64,000 nucleotides of DNA from Terribacillus sp. FSL K6-0262 (GTDB taxonomy: Bacteria > Bacillota > Bacilli > Bacillales > Amphibacillaceae): NCBI RefSeq assembly GCF_037977385.1, contig NZ_CP150277.1, positions 248,001-312,000 on the forward strand. Direction: 5' to 3'. Numbering within the stretch: position 1 is the stretch's first letter; each line of letters starts with the position of its first letter. Shown piece after piece: positions 1 to 9,079 of this stretch. The notes under the pieces were generated by a model, which worked only from the letters and a program-made list of their open reading frames with translations, was not told the origin of the DNA and did not search any database. The position numbers were made by a program, and so were the translations under genes.

Positions 1-530
1 TCCACCATCCGGATTGTTTTCTTCGTTTCCTTGGAGTTGACTTGATAGTGCAGCTCGATCTGCCCGGCCTTGATTGCTTGCTGGAGCGTGGCCAAGGATA
101 CGCCGCTATGCTCGAACTGTTCGAAATCAGCAGTGTCTCCCTCCAGGAACAGCGGCTGCAGTGGTTCTGGCACCTCCCCTGTCCGAATGAGCAGTTTCCG
201 ATATTTCGCCTTCATTGCTTGGGGCAGCATCGCCTGGAGGGCAGTGATGTGGAAGCTCAAAGTCTGCTCTCCCATCCATACTCCCAAATCGAGCAATTCA
301 GGTGTCAGTGCCGGAAGCAAATCCATCATTTCCTGTATTTCCTTGAGCCTGTCCACTTCGGCAGAACTGCCGATCTCCAGGACAAAACCCATGATGCGGC
401 GATTTCCGAAAGGTACGACGACACGCATGCCCGGCTGCAGGACGCCGATCATATTCTCGGGAATCAGATAATCATACACGCGGTCGGTCTGACTGGCCGG
501 GACGTCGACAACAACCTTCGCGATGTTCAT
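1..530 (-). CDS. priA: Primosomal replication helicase PriA, N-terminal part (cut by window start)
   Basis: Only the first 176 codons are present; the rest lies before base 1. PriA is the 3'-to-5' DNA helicase that reloads the replisome at stalled forks. The protein starts MNIAKVVVDVP and has the features of the 3'BD (DNA-binding) N-terminal domain: a V-Y-DYLIPE segment, a G-RVVVPFGNR segment near residues 35-45, then the start of the winged-helix region. The ATG overlaps the coaBC stop by 4 bp (ATGA), so the two are probably translationally coupled, as in Bacillus where priA follows coaBC. A GGAGG site lies 10 nt upstream, inside the coaBC end. The helicase motor is not visible in this window. 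Confidence 0.9.
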   Translation of the reverse strand, partial: MNIAKVVVDVPASQTDRVYDYLIPENMIGVLQPGMRVVVPFGNRRIMGFVLEIGSSAEVDRLKEIQEMMDLLPALTPELLDLGVWMGEQTLSFHITALQAMLPQAMKAKYRKLLIRTGEVPEPLQPLFLEGDTADFEQFEHSGVSLATLQQAIKAGQIELHYQVNSKETKKTIRMV

Positions 531-1735
531 TTTCTGTCAGCCTCCATATCTTCCAGGATTTCATCCAAAATCCGGTGAGCGATCTGTTTCTTCGTTTCAG
601 AAGGGAGATGCTTTTCCTTGCCTACTTTATTCAAGTAAATCACTTCATTGGTGTCGGACTGGAAACCGCTGTCCGCTTTCCCGACTGTATTAACGCAAAT
701 GGCATCCAGCCGCTTGCGCTCTAGCTTGCCTTTGCCGTATGCCACGGCGTTATCTGTCTCTGCCGCAAAGCCGACAAGGAATTGATGCTGCTTCCGCTGT
801 CCAAGCGTTTGAAGGATATCGGTCGTTCGTTCCATTTCAATGGACAAATTGCCATCCTTTTTCTTCATTTTGGAATCAAATGTCCGCGCCGGCCGGTAAT
901 CGGCGACTGCGGCAGCTTTAATGACAATGTCCTGCTCTTCATAAACTGCCAGCACTTGCTCGAGCATCTCCTGGGCGCTCGTGATATCCAGCCGCTTGAC
1001 TCCCTGCGGTGCAGCCAGCTGGGTCGGTCCGCTCACAAGGGTGACGTCTGCCCCGCGCTTTGCGCAAGCTTCGGCAAGGGCATAGCCCATTTTGCCCGAG
1101 GAATGATTCGTAAAGAAACGAACCGGATCGACCGATTCCTGCGTCGGCCCGGCAGTGATCAACACGCGTTTACCTTCCAAATCACGTTTGGACTCCGTTT
1201 GTTCTTCAAGGATCCGGATAATGGACTCCGGCTCCTCCAATCTGCCTTTGCCGACATAGCCGCATGCCAGATAACCTGCTTCCGGTTCGATGAAGCGATA
1301 GCCCCAATCATCCAGCTGCTGCACATTACGGATTACGGCAGGATGCGCGTACATATGGACATTCATGGCAGGCGCTATATAGACAGGGGCCTCGGTCGCA
1401 AGCAATGTCGTCGTCAGCATATCATCCGCGATACCATTGGCAAGCTTCCCGATCAGGTTGGCTGTTGCCGGAGCCAATAGGAATATATCTGCCTTATCAG
1501 CCAAATCGATATGGGCGATTTTTTCCGGATGCTTTTCATCAAAAGTATCCATATATACCGGGTTACGGGATAAGGCTTGGAACGTAAGCGGCGTTACGAA
1601 TTCGGCGGCATGCTTTGTCATGATGACATGCACATCCGCTCCCTTTTGCGTCAGTTTGCTAGTCAGTGCACAGGCCTTATATGCAGCGATCCCTCCGGAC
1701 ACACCCAGACAAATCGTTTTTCCTGCTAAATTCAT
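527..1735 (-). CDS. coaBC: Bifunctional phosphopantothenoylcysteine decarboxylase/synthetase
   Basis: CoaBC (YloI) carries out two steps of coenzyme A synthesis: ligation of cysteine to 4'-phosphopantothenate (CoaB half) and FMN-dependent decarboxylation of the product (CoaC half). The CoaC half has GVSGGIAAYK at 11-20, the catalytic H75, the PAMN motif near 122 and an active-site cysteine at 158, matching the E. coli positions. The CoaB half begins near residue 188 (VLITAGPTQE) and has AAVADYRP near 274-281 followed by a lysine-rich loop. At 402 aa the length is normal. An in-frame extension of 19 codons upstream was rejected because the GGGGGA site sits just before the ATG at 1735. coaD, at the far end of the window, acts later in the same pathway. 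Confidence 0.95.
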   Translation of the reverse strand: MNLAGKTICLGVSGGIAAYKACALTSKLTQKGADVHVIMTKHAAEFVTPLTFQALSRNPVYMDTFDEKHPEKIAHIDLADKADIFLLAPATANLIGKLANGIADDMLTTTLLATEAPVYIAPAMNVHMYAHPAVIRNVQQLDDWGYRFIEPEAGYLACGYVGKGRLEEPESIIRILEEQTESKRDLEGKRVLITAGPTQESVDPVRFFTNHSSGKMGYALAEACAKRGADVTLVSGPTQLAAPQGVKRLDITSAQEMLEQVLAVYEEQDIVIKAAAVADYRPARTFDSKMKKKDGNLSIEMERTTDILQTLGQRKQHQFLVGFAAETDNAVAYGKGKLERKRLDAICVNTVGKADSGFQSDTNEVIYLNKVGKEKHLPSETKKQIAHRILDEILEDMEADRK

Positions 1736-1761
1736 TTCGCTTCCCCCTTCTGATGGACAAT

Positions 1762-1800
1762 AAGAAAGAAACCCCCGCTTGGTGTTCACCATCGCGAGGG
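1762..1800 (-). terminator. Hairpin with T-rich tail between rpoZ and coaBC
   Basis: On the minus strand a 7-bp stem (1794-1800 with 1772-1778, one G-T pair) closes a loop containing a smaller GGTG/CACC hairpin, and is followed by TTTCTTTCTT. A second small hairpin (1811-1816 with 1822-1827) lies just upstream. It would reduce transcription from remA-gmk-rpoZ into coaBC-priA. No separate promoter for coaBC was found in the remaining space, so it is probably leaky. Confidence 0.5.
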
Positions 1801-1834
1801 CATCTCAATCGGATGCACCTGGCATCCTCACCGT

Positions 1835-2032
1835 TTATTCTTCTGTATATTCCAATTGGTCAGCTTGAATTTCTTCCAGGGCAATACCAACATATTTATG
1901 CGATTTCGGGTTTGCAATCTTCGTTGTTTTCGTCTCCTGCAGCTGACGTGCACGCTGCGATGACAAAGTAACCAAAGTGTATTTAGAATTGATTTTTTCC
2001 TGTAGTTTATCGATAGACGGTTCTAGCATCAT
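1835..2032 (-). CDS. rpoZ: RNA polymerase omega subunit
   Basis: This is the small omega subunit, which helps assemble and stabilise RNA polymerase. At 65 aa it has the usual length. It shows the conserved SKYTLVTLSSQRARQL block at residues 16-31 and the SHKYVGIALEEI block at about 44-55, with a short acidic tail. Two adjacent ATG codons are possible starts. The first, at 2032, has the better spacing (9 nt) to the GGAGG embedded in the end of gmk. The gene starts 1 nt after the gmk stop, so gmk and rpoZ form a tight pair as in other Bacillaceae. Confidence 0.95.
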   Translation of the reverse strand: MMLEPSIDKLQEKINSKYTLVTLSSQRARQLQETKTTKIANPKSHKYVGIALEEIQADQLEYTEE

Positions 2033-2033
2033 A

Positions 2034-2923
<890 letters not shown>

Positions 2924-2968
2924 CATGCTTCTCCCTTCCTGCTGTACTGCTCTTTTGACTGGCGCTGC

Positions 2969-3021
2969 AAAATAATTATAATGATCTCTCCATCAAACAG
3001 AGGGATGATTATAATTATTTT
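2969..3021 (-). repeat. 14-bp perfect inverted repeat in the remA leader
   Basis: The arms AAAATAATTATAAT (2969-2982) and its exact reverse complement (3008-3021) are separated by 25 nt. The inner flanks also pair partly (ATC/GAT and CTC/GAG), which gives an extended imperfect stem. Each arm contains a TATAAT. It lies between the remA promoter and the remA start, so it would form a hairpin in the leader RNA or act as a symmetric DNA site. Confidence 0.75.
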
Positions 3022-3075
3022 ACCTTTATCATTAAATAAAACATACTCATTCTACTTAATGAGACTATCCTATAT

Positions 3076-3104
3076 ATTATAAGTATACTCATGCATAAAC
3101 TCAA
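3076..3104 (-). promoter_or_regulatory. Sigma-A promoter of remA-gmk-rpoZ
   Basis: On the minus strand, TTGAGT (3104-3099), a spacer of exactly 17 nt, then a perfect TATAAT (3081-3076). The predicted start near 3069 gives a leader of about 145 nt before remA, containing the inverted repeat. The -35 box begins 2 nt after the yloC stop. Confidence 0.8.
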
Positions 3105-3106
3105 TA

Positions 3107-3985
3107 CTATTCTATATTTTGCACTTGCTCTTTTATTTTCTCCAGCTCCGATTTCAGGCTGACAACGATTATACTGATGGAAGAGGCAGTCGACTTGGAA
3201 CCGATCGTATTCACTTCCCGCTGCATTTCCTGCAGGATGAAATCACATGTCCTGCCGACCGCCCCCTCCTTCTCCAGGTTTGCAGCAAGCTGATCCAGGT
3301 GACTCTCCAGGCGAATGAGCTCCTCTGTTATATCGCCTTTTTCAGCAAGCAGTGCGATCTCCTGATGCAGGCGGCTTGTTTCCGGTAGTGCGCCGTCAAC
3401 ATAGCTTGCAATCCGGTCCTGGATGCGCTGCCTATATGCATCCATCACTTGGGGACGCAGCTCTGTCAGCTGTTTCAGCATCGCTTGAATGGCAGACATC
3501 CTGTTTCGGATATCACTTGCCAAAGCAGTTCCCTCTGTCGTACGCATCGATAGGAAAGCTTCCAGTGCTTCATCCAGCGCCTGGCCGACCAAATCAGGCA
3601 GTTCTGTCAGTTCGGGCTGCGCTTCTTCCACAAGGATATCCTCCGATTGCAAAAGCAGTGTGTCGAGGCTGATTTCGCCACGCAAATCAAAAGCGGATCT
3701 TATAGCCTTCAGCTTAACCATATAAGCCTCCGCCAATTCCCAGTCAATGGATATTTCACGTTTTTTCAATGCCCCGCCTTCCACATCCACTGACAGCTCC
3801 AGCTTCCCCCTGCTGACGTTTTCCTGCAGCCGCTCCTTCACAGCTGTCTCTAAAAAAGCAGCCGCTTTCGGCAGCTTGCATTTGATATCCAGATATCTGG
3901 AGTTGACACTCTTCAACTCGGCTGTAACCGTCAGGCTGCTTCCGGACGCTGTACCTCTTCCATATCCTGTCATACTTTTAGTCAA
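3107..3985 (-). CDS. yloC: YicC/YloC-family endoribonuclease
   Basis: YloC is the Bacillus member of the YicC family; the E. coli protein is an endoribonuclease. The 292-aa product starts TKSMTGYGRG, the family's opening signature, has the SVNSRYLD motif near residues 27-34, and ends with the conserved DFILQEMQREVNTIGSK block followed by a coiled coil. The TTG at 3985 is preferred because GGAGGG lies 7 nt upstream. The internal ATG at 3973 is too far from that site, and the longer open frame reads back through the yloB terminator. In Bacillus, yloC also lies just before remA-gmk. Confidence 0.88.
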   Translation of the reverse strand: MTKSMTGYGRGTASGSSLTVTAELKSVNSRYLDIKCKLPKAAAFLETAVKERLQENVSRGKLELSVDVEGGALKKREISIDWELAEAYMVKLKAIRSAFDLRGEISLDTLLLQSEDILVEEAQPELTELPDLVGQALDEALEAFLSMRTTEGTALASDIRNRMSAIQAMLKQLTELRPQVMDAYRQRIQDRIASYVDGALPETSRLHQEIALLAEKGDITEELIRLESHLDQLAANLEKEGAVGRTCDFILQEMQREVNTIGSKSTASSISIIVVSLKSELEKIKEQVQNIE

Positions 3986-4059
3986 GCTGATCCCTCCGGC
4001 TTTTTGGTAGTCACAGTGTATCAAAATCCAGCCTGTTTGTCCTGCTTCAGCAACGAACC

Positions 4060-4094
4060 AAAAAAAAAGCATGCTGTCCGGATCAACAGCATGC
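4060..4094 (-). terminator. Rho-independent terminator of the calcium ATPase gene
   Basis: Minus strand: a 9-bp perfect stem (4094-4086 pairing with 4077-4069), an 8-nt loop, then nine T residues (4068-4060). It starts 9 nt after the yloB stop. Confidence 0.92.
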
Positions 4095-4103
4095 CCGATG
4101 GAC

Positions 4104-6746
4104 TTATCTTTTAATAAAACCAAATAAAACAGTCGGCACTGCACTAAGGGACAAAATCAGCATCCAGTCACGCATGAGCAGATCTGTCGTATGGAAAATC
4201 GGCTGCAGCGGACTGACGTAGATGACGGCGAGCAAGAGAATGATGGAGGAAAGAACGGCTCCGATAAGCCAGACATTCCCCAAAGGATTACGAGCGAATA
4301 CCGATTTTTCACTCCGGCAGTCAAAAACATGGATCAGCTGTGCCATTACCAATGTAGCGAACGCTGCTGTCTGTGCATAAATGAGTCTTTCCGGATCTCC
4401 TTGATACATCAGCATGAAAGCAATGATGGTAACCGATCCGATCAAAATACCGCGAGTGACGATTTTCGTCCCCAGCCCTCTGGCAAACACCCCTTCATTC
4501 GGATGGCGCGGCTTTTGTTTCATCACTTCATCCTCCGCTTTGTCCATACCAAGGGCAATAGCCGGCAGACCATCCGTCACCAAGTTCACCCATAAGATCT
4601 GGATAGGGACAAGCGGCATCGGCAATGCCAGAATCATGGCAAACAGCATGACCAGGATCTCACCTACATTGGAGGCCAGCAGGTAACGTACAAACTTCCT
4701 TATATTGGAGTAGATTGTGCGTCCTTCCTTGATAGCTGCTTTGATCGTGGCAAAGTTATCATCCATCAATACCAGCGCGCTTGCCTCCTTGGATACATCC
4801 GTACCCGTCACACCCATGCTGATGCCGATATCACTGGCTTTGATTGCCGGCGCATCATTGACACCGTCCCCAGTCATGGCAACGATATGGCCCACCTTTT
4901 GCAAAGCTTGGACAATCCTTAGCTTATGCTCCGGCGTAACCCGGGCGAACACATACATTTTATCCACATCTGCCTGCAGCTCTTCGTCTGACATATGATC
5001 CAGGTCCTTCCCCTCCACCACCTTTCCGCCAGGCGGCAGGATGTGCAGCATATTGGCAATCGCCGTTGCCGTTTTGACATGATCCCCTGTGATCATGATC
5101 GTTTTGATGCCGGCTTTGCGGCAATCGATGATGGCATCCCTTGCTTCCTTGCGCGGCGGATCGATCAAACCGTTCATCCCGATGAAGATCATTTCTTTTT
5201 CCAGCTCTTCTTCTTTCGGTTCGTAGCCTGCCGGGAAATGGCGGACACAGATAGCAATCGTCCGAAGCGCTTTGGCTGCCATTTGATCGACAGCTTGATA
5301 TAATTCCTTCTTATCTTTGTCGGCAAGCAGCTTTTTCTCCGTTCTGTGATATGCGGCTTTTTCGATTAAAATATCCGGCGCTCCCTTGGTGATTGCAACC
5401 AGGTTGCCTTCTGGATTCCTTACCAAGACGGTCATCCGTTTGCGTTTGGAATCAAAAGGTATTTCATGCACGATTTCATAACCGGAAAGCTTGTCTTCCT
5501 CGATTCCTGCTTTCTTGCCAGCGACAACCAATGCACCTTCAGTCGGATCACCATCGATCATCCAGCGTTTCTTTTTCCGGAATACCTTGGCATGGCTTGA
5601 TAATACGCCATATCGAAGGAATTGATACAAAGTTTCCTCCTTTGAATCTTTTCCATCCCGGTAAAAACCGCCAGATGGATCATAGCCATCCCCAGTGACC
5701 GTGTACGTATTTCCATCCAGGTAAATCTCCTTGACCGTCATTTGGTTTTCGGTGAGTGTCCCGGTTTTATCTGAACAGATCACCGTAGCGGAGCCGAGGG
5801 TTTCCACTGCGGATAATCGTCTGACGATTGCCTTCTGCTTGATCATTCGCTGTACGCCGAGCGAGAGGGCGACGGTCACGATTGCCGGAAGACCTTCCGG
5901 AATGACAGCAACCGCAAGGGATACGCCGGCAAGCAGCATCTCGTATACAGGATTGCCGCGGTAGACGCCTGCCAAGACGGTCAAAGCTGTCAGGAGCAAG
6001 GCGATGACGATCAAGACCTTCCCCAGCTTTTCCAGCCTTCTTTCCAGCGGCGTCTGCTTACGTTTCGTGTCTACAAGCATTTCAGCTATTTGACCGACAG
6101 CCGTATCGGAGCCTGTCCCAATGACAATGCCGGTACCGCTTCCCCTTGTGACAAGCGTGCTCATGAAGGCGATATTCAGCTGATCCTGAGGCCCCAGCTG
6201 GTCAGAGTCGAGTTTCTCCGTCACCTTGGCTACCGGCAGCGATTCCCCGGTAAGGGCTGATTCCTCCGTTTCCAAGCTTGTCACGGAAACCAAGCGCAGG
6301 TCAGCAGGCACACGGTCGCCCGCCGACAGCGATACAATATCACCGACCACCAGTTCAGCGGACGAAATTTTTTCCCATTGTCCATCACGCAGCACCCTGG
6401 CCATCGGTGCATTCAATTCCTTCAGCTTGCTGAGTGACTTCTCGGCATTCCTTTCCTGGAAAAAACCGATCAGCGCGTTCAGCACGACGATCAGCAGGAT
6501 GGCGATACTATCGATATACTCGCCCAGCATACCTGAAATGACTGTCGCAACAAGCAGCACCAGAACCATGAAGTCCTTGAATTGTCCAAAGAACAGCGCA
6601 AGCTGCGAAATGCCTTTCTCTTCTTTCCATTCATTCCTTCCGTCCCGCTTCAGCCGCTGCTGTACTTCTTTTGTGCTAAGTCCTTTGTGAGGATCGGAAT
6701 TTGTTTGTTCAGCTGTTTCATCTGCTGAAATCTGATACCATCGCAC
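4104..6746 (-). CDS. yloB: P-type calcium-transporting ATPase (PMCA/SERCA type)
   Basis: An 880-aa P2A-type cation ATPase, the YloB family of bacterial calcium pumps. In order it shows a cation-ATPase N-terminal domain, TM helices from about 55, the actuator TGES near 166-169, the TM4 ion motif PEGLP at 283-287, the phosphorylation motif DKTGTLT with D326, the hinge TGDGVNDAPAIK, and a six-helix C-terminal membrane block. In B. subtilis the homologue contributes to calcium handling in sporulation. A GTG at 6746 with GGAGG 8 nt upstream is chosen over a GTG five codons earlier that overlaps the ribosome site. It is transcribed divergently from rqcH and ends at a strong terminator. Confidence 0.93.
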   Translation of the reverse strand: MRWYQISADETAEQTNSDPHKGLSTKEVQQRLKRDGRNEWKEEKGISQLALFFGQFKDFMVLVLLVATVISGMLGEYIDSIAILLIVVLNALIGFFQERNAEKSLSKLKELNAPMARVLRDGQWEKISSAELVVGDIVSLSAGDRVPADLRLVSVTSLETEESALTGESLPVAKVTEKLDSDQLGPQDQLNIAFMSTLVTRGSGTGIVIGTGSDTAVGQIAEMLVDTKRKQTPLERRLEKLGKVLIVIALLLTALTVLAGVYRGNPVYEMLLAGVSLAVAVIPEGLPAIVTVALSLGVQRMIKQKAIVRRLSAVETLGSATVICSDKTGTLTENQMTVKEIYLDGNTYTVTGDGYDPSGGFYRDGKDSKEETLYQFLRYGVLSSHAKVFRKKKRWMIDGDPTEGALVVAGKKAGIEEDKLSGYEIVHEIPFDSKRKRMTVLVRNPEGNLVAITKGAPDILIEKAAYHRTEKKLLADKDKKELYQAVDQMAAKALRTIAICVRHFPAGYEPKEEELEKEMIFIGMNGLIDPPRKEARDAIIDCRKAGIKTIMITGDHVKTATAIANMLHILPPGGKVVEGKDLDHMSDEELQADVDKMYVFARVTPEHKLRIVQALQKVGHIVAMTGDGVNDAPAIKASDIGISMGVTGTDVSKEASALVLMDDNFATIKAAIKEGRTIYSNIRKFVRYLLASNVGEILVMLFAMILALPMPLVPIQILWVNLVTDGLPAIALGMDKAEDEVMKQKPRHPNEGVFARGLGTKIVTRGILIGSVTIIAFMLMYQGDPERLIYAQTAAFATLVMAQLIHVFDCRSEKSVFARNPLGNVWLIGAVLSSIILLLAVIYVSPLQPIFHTTDLLMRDWMLILSLSAVPTVLFGFIKR

Positions 6747-6803
6747 ATTGCATACCTCCACCCTTATTTCTAAAGTAAATGTATGCGTGCTTGTCCGATA
6801 AAA

Positions 6804-6812
6804 TGCTATACT
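6804..6812 (+). promoter_or_regulatory. Extended -10 promoter of rqcH
   Basis: TGC-TATACT (6804-6812) is an extended -10 element about 24 nt before the rqcH ATG. No good -35 is visible at the usual distance. It lies in the 89-bp divergent gap between yloB and rqcH. Confidence 0.45.
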
Positions 6813-6835
6813 AGCAGAGAATGAGGTGAAACATT

Positions 6836-8542
6836 ATGGCATTTGACGGAATCGTAACCAGGGCAATGGCCAAGGAGCTCCACGACACATTGGCAACTGG
6901 CCGTTTATCAAAAATATACCAGCCGACCGATACAGAAATCGTGCTCACCTTCCGCAGTCAAGGGAAGAATCACGCACTGGTCCTATCGGCGCATCCGAGC
7001 TATGCACGTGTGCATATCACAGACGATACTTACCAAAATCCGCAGAACCCGCCAATGTTCTGCATGCTTCTAAGAAAGCATCTGGCAGGCGGATTCCTGG
7101 AAAAAGTGGAGCAATATGAGAACGAACGGATCCTCCAGCTGAGCTTTGTCAGCAAGGACGAGCTTGGAGACACGACATCCAAGCGGATCATCATGGAAGT
7201 GATGGGAAAGCATAGCAACATCATGCTGGTCGATAACGAAACGGACATGATCATCGACAGCATCAAACATATATCCTCCAGTGTGAACCGGCACCGCACC
7301 ATCCTGCCGGGGCAGACATACAAACTGCCGCCGAGTCAGGAAAAGCTGAATCCATTTAAGCTGGAAGCCGCCGAGTTTGCTCGGAAGCTGGACTTCAATG
7401 CAGGGAAAATGAACAAACAGATTTTGAACCTGCTGCAAGGCGTATCTCCTGTTTTGGCCAATGAACTCGCAGAACGGGCCTATATGGGCGATACAGAAAA
7501 ATATGCGGAAGTTTTCGCCGGATTCTTCGAAAAGCTTAAGCAGGATGATTATGAGCCTACTTATTTCAAAGGCAAAAAAGAAGACTTTTATGTCATGGAT
7601 CTCACTTCCATCGAAGGCAGCCGGGAACATTATGATTCGATGAGCGAGCTTATCGACAGCTTCTACTCCGGAAAAGCAGAACGCGACCGGGTCAAACAGC
7701 AGGCAGGCGACTTGATCCGCTTCCTGAAAAATGAACGGGAAAAGAACATCCGCAAGCTCAGCATCCACGAGAATACGCTGAAAAAAGCCGAAGAAGCGGA
7801 CATCTATCAGCGTAAGGGAGAATTGCTCACAGCCCATATGCATCAAATCAAGCAAGGTGATACCGAAGCTGTCGTCACGGATTATTATGATCCGGAACAA
7901 AAGCAGCTCACCATTGCACTAAACCCGCATAAAACACCGAGCGAAAACGCCCAAAGCTATTTCAAACAGTATAACAAGCTGAAGAAATCGCGTACGATGG
8001 TCGAATTGGAGCTGGAAAAAACGAATGCGGAAATCGACTATCTGGATCAGCTGATCCAGCAGGTCGAAGGCGCCCGGGAGCAGGATGTCGAGGAGATCCG
8101 GGAGGAGTTGCGGGAGCAAGGTTATCTGAAAGCAAAAACGCAGCAGAAGAAAAACAAGAAATCAAACCTTCCAGAACCGGAAACATACACTGCAACCGAC
8201 GGTACGACCATACTTGTGGGACACAATAACAAGCAGAATGAATATTTGACGATGAAGCTTGCAAACAAGCAAGATACTTGGCTTCATACGAAGGATATCC
8301 CAGGTTCCCATGTGGTGATCCGCTCTGCAGAACCGTCCGAGGAAACGTTGGAAGAAGCAGCTAAACTGGCTGCGTGGTTCAGTAAATCCAGACTTTCCTC
8401 CTCTGTGCCTGTCGACTACACAAAGATTCGGCATGTGAAGAAACCGAATGGCGCCAAGCCTGGTTTCGTGACATATGACCAGCAGAAGACATTATACGTC
8501 ACGCCGGAGGAGAATCTCGTAAAACGATTGGCAAATAAATAA
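6836..8542 (+). CDS. rqcH: Ribosome-associated quality control protein RqcH (NFACT family)
   Basis: RqcH (YloA, once called a fibronectin-binding protein) binds obstructed 50S subunits and recruits tRNA-Ala to add C-terminal alanine tails that mark stalled peptides for degradation. The 568-aa protein has the NFACT-N domain (MAFDGIVTRA start, about 1-170), helix-hairpin-helix region, a long coiled coil at about 280-430, and the NFACT-R domain from about 445 (TDGTTILVGHNNKQN, TWLHTKDIPGSHVVIRS). Length equals that of the B. subtilis protein. GAGGTG lies 7 nt before the ATG. ylmH, another member of the RQC pathway, lies at 27.1-27.9 kb. Confidence 0.95.
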   Translation: MAFDGIVTRAMAKELHDTLATGRLSKIYQPTDTEIVLTFRSQGKNHALVLSAHPSYARVHITDDTYQNPQNPPMFCMLLRKHLAGGFLEKVEQYENERILQLSFVSKDELGDTTSKRIIMEVMGKHSNIMLVDNETDMIIDSIKHISSSVNRHRTILPGQTYKLPPSQEKLNPFKLEAAEFARKLDFNAGKMNKQILNLLQGVSPVLANELAERAYMGDTEKYAEVFAGFFEKLKQDDYEPTYFKGKKEDFYVMDLTSIEGSREHYDSMSELIDSFYSGKAERDRVKQQAGDLIRFLKNEREKNIRKLSIHENTLKKAEEADIYQRKGELLTAHMHQIKQGDTEAVVTDYYDPEQKQLTIALNPHKTPSENAQSYFKQYNKLKKSRTMVELELEKTNAEIDYLDQLIQQVEGAREQDVEEIREELREQGYLKAKTQQKKNKKSNLPEPETYTATDGTTILVGHNNKQNEYLTMKLANKQDTWLHTKDIPGSHVVIRSAEPSEETLEEAAKLAAWFSKSRLSSSVPVDYTKIRHVKKPNGAKPGFVTYDQQKTLYVTPEENLVKRLANK

Positions 8543-9067
8543 GGAAGTGCGCTCTGACAGCGCACTTCCGTATTTTATTATCTTGTAATAAAAGTTGCCG
8601 GCCAGATATGTACCGTATGCATCCTGTGCAAAATCCGGCACTTCCCCAAACAATACATACCCCTCCGACTTATAAAGCTTATTGGCAGGTCCCTCTTTTT
8701 CCGTATCAAGCAAGAGCAAGGTCTTGCCATCTTGCTTCGCCACTTGCTCCGCATGCTGCAAAAGATTCCTGGCAACGCCTTTCCTTCTCGCTTTCGGACT
8801 TGTCATCAATTTGGCAATTTCCGCCCGATGCTGCCCGTTTTCCTTATCGCTGTAATGGAGTTGGACAGTCCCGGCGATTCGGCCGTCAAGCAAAGCGATG
8901 AACAGACGGACATGTTCCGATAGCACTGACTTCCAATAGTTCAAAGCAGTCTCTTTGCTCATCGGATGCAAGTAATTCATCGATGCACCGTCAGCGACAA
9001 CAGTTTGGAACAGACTTGCCAGTTCTTCTTTACATGGTTCGATCTGTGTGATTTCTTGGAATTCCAT
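8492..9067 (-). CDS. GNAT-family N-acetyltransferase
   Basis: A cytoplasmic GNAT-fold acetyltransferase of unknown substrate. The acetyl-CoA site is visible as RRKGVARNLL at about 94-103, followed by LLLLDTEKEGPANKLYKSEGY, the usual motif B region. GGAGG lies 8 nt before the ATG, and the gene starts 12 bp after the amidohydrolase stop, so the two probably form an operon. The domain ends near residue 165 (GNFYYKII). The frame then continues for about 25 codons through the rqcH terminator hairpin and 51 bp into the antisense of rqcH. The tail looks non-conserved; a small frameshift would end the protein just before the hairpin. Confidence 0.8.
   Translation of the reverse strand: MEFQEITQIEPCKEELASLFQTVVADGASMNYLHPMSKETALNYWKSVLSEHVRLFIALLDGRIAGTVQLHYSDKENGQHRAEIAKLMTSPKARRKGVARNLLQHAEQVAKQDGKTLLLLDTEKEGPANKLYKSEGYVLFGEVPDFAQDAYGTYLAGNFYYKIIKYGSALSERTSLFICQSFYEILLRRDV
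8543..8580 (+). terminator. Rho-independent terminator of rqcH
   Basis: An 11-bp perfect stem (8543-8553 with 8559-8569), a 5-nt loop, then GTATTTTATT. It starts at the base after the rqcH stop. The opposing GNAT open frame reads through it. Confidence 0.88.
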
Positions 9068-9079
9068 AAGTCCTGCCTC

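Noticed and set aside
782..1480. 232-codon open frame on the plus strand
   Set aside because: It lies entirely antisense to coaBC, has no ribosome site and no recognisable domain; it is a frame shadow.
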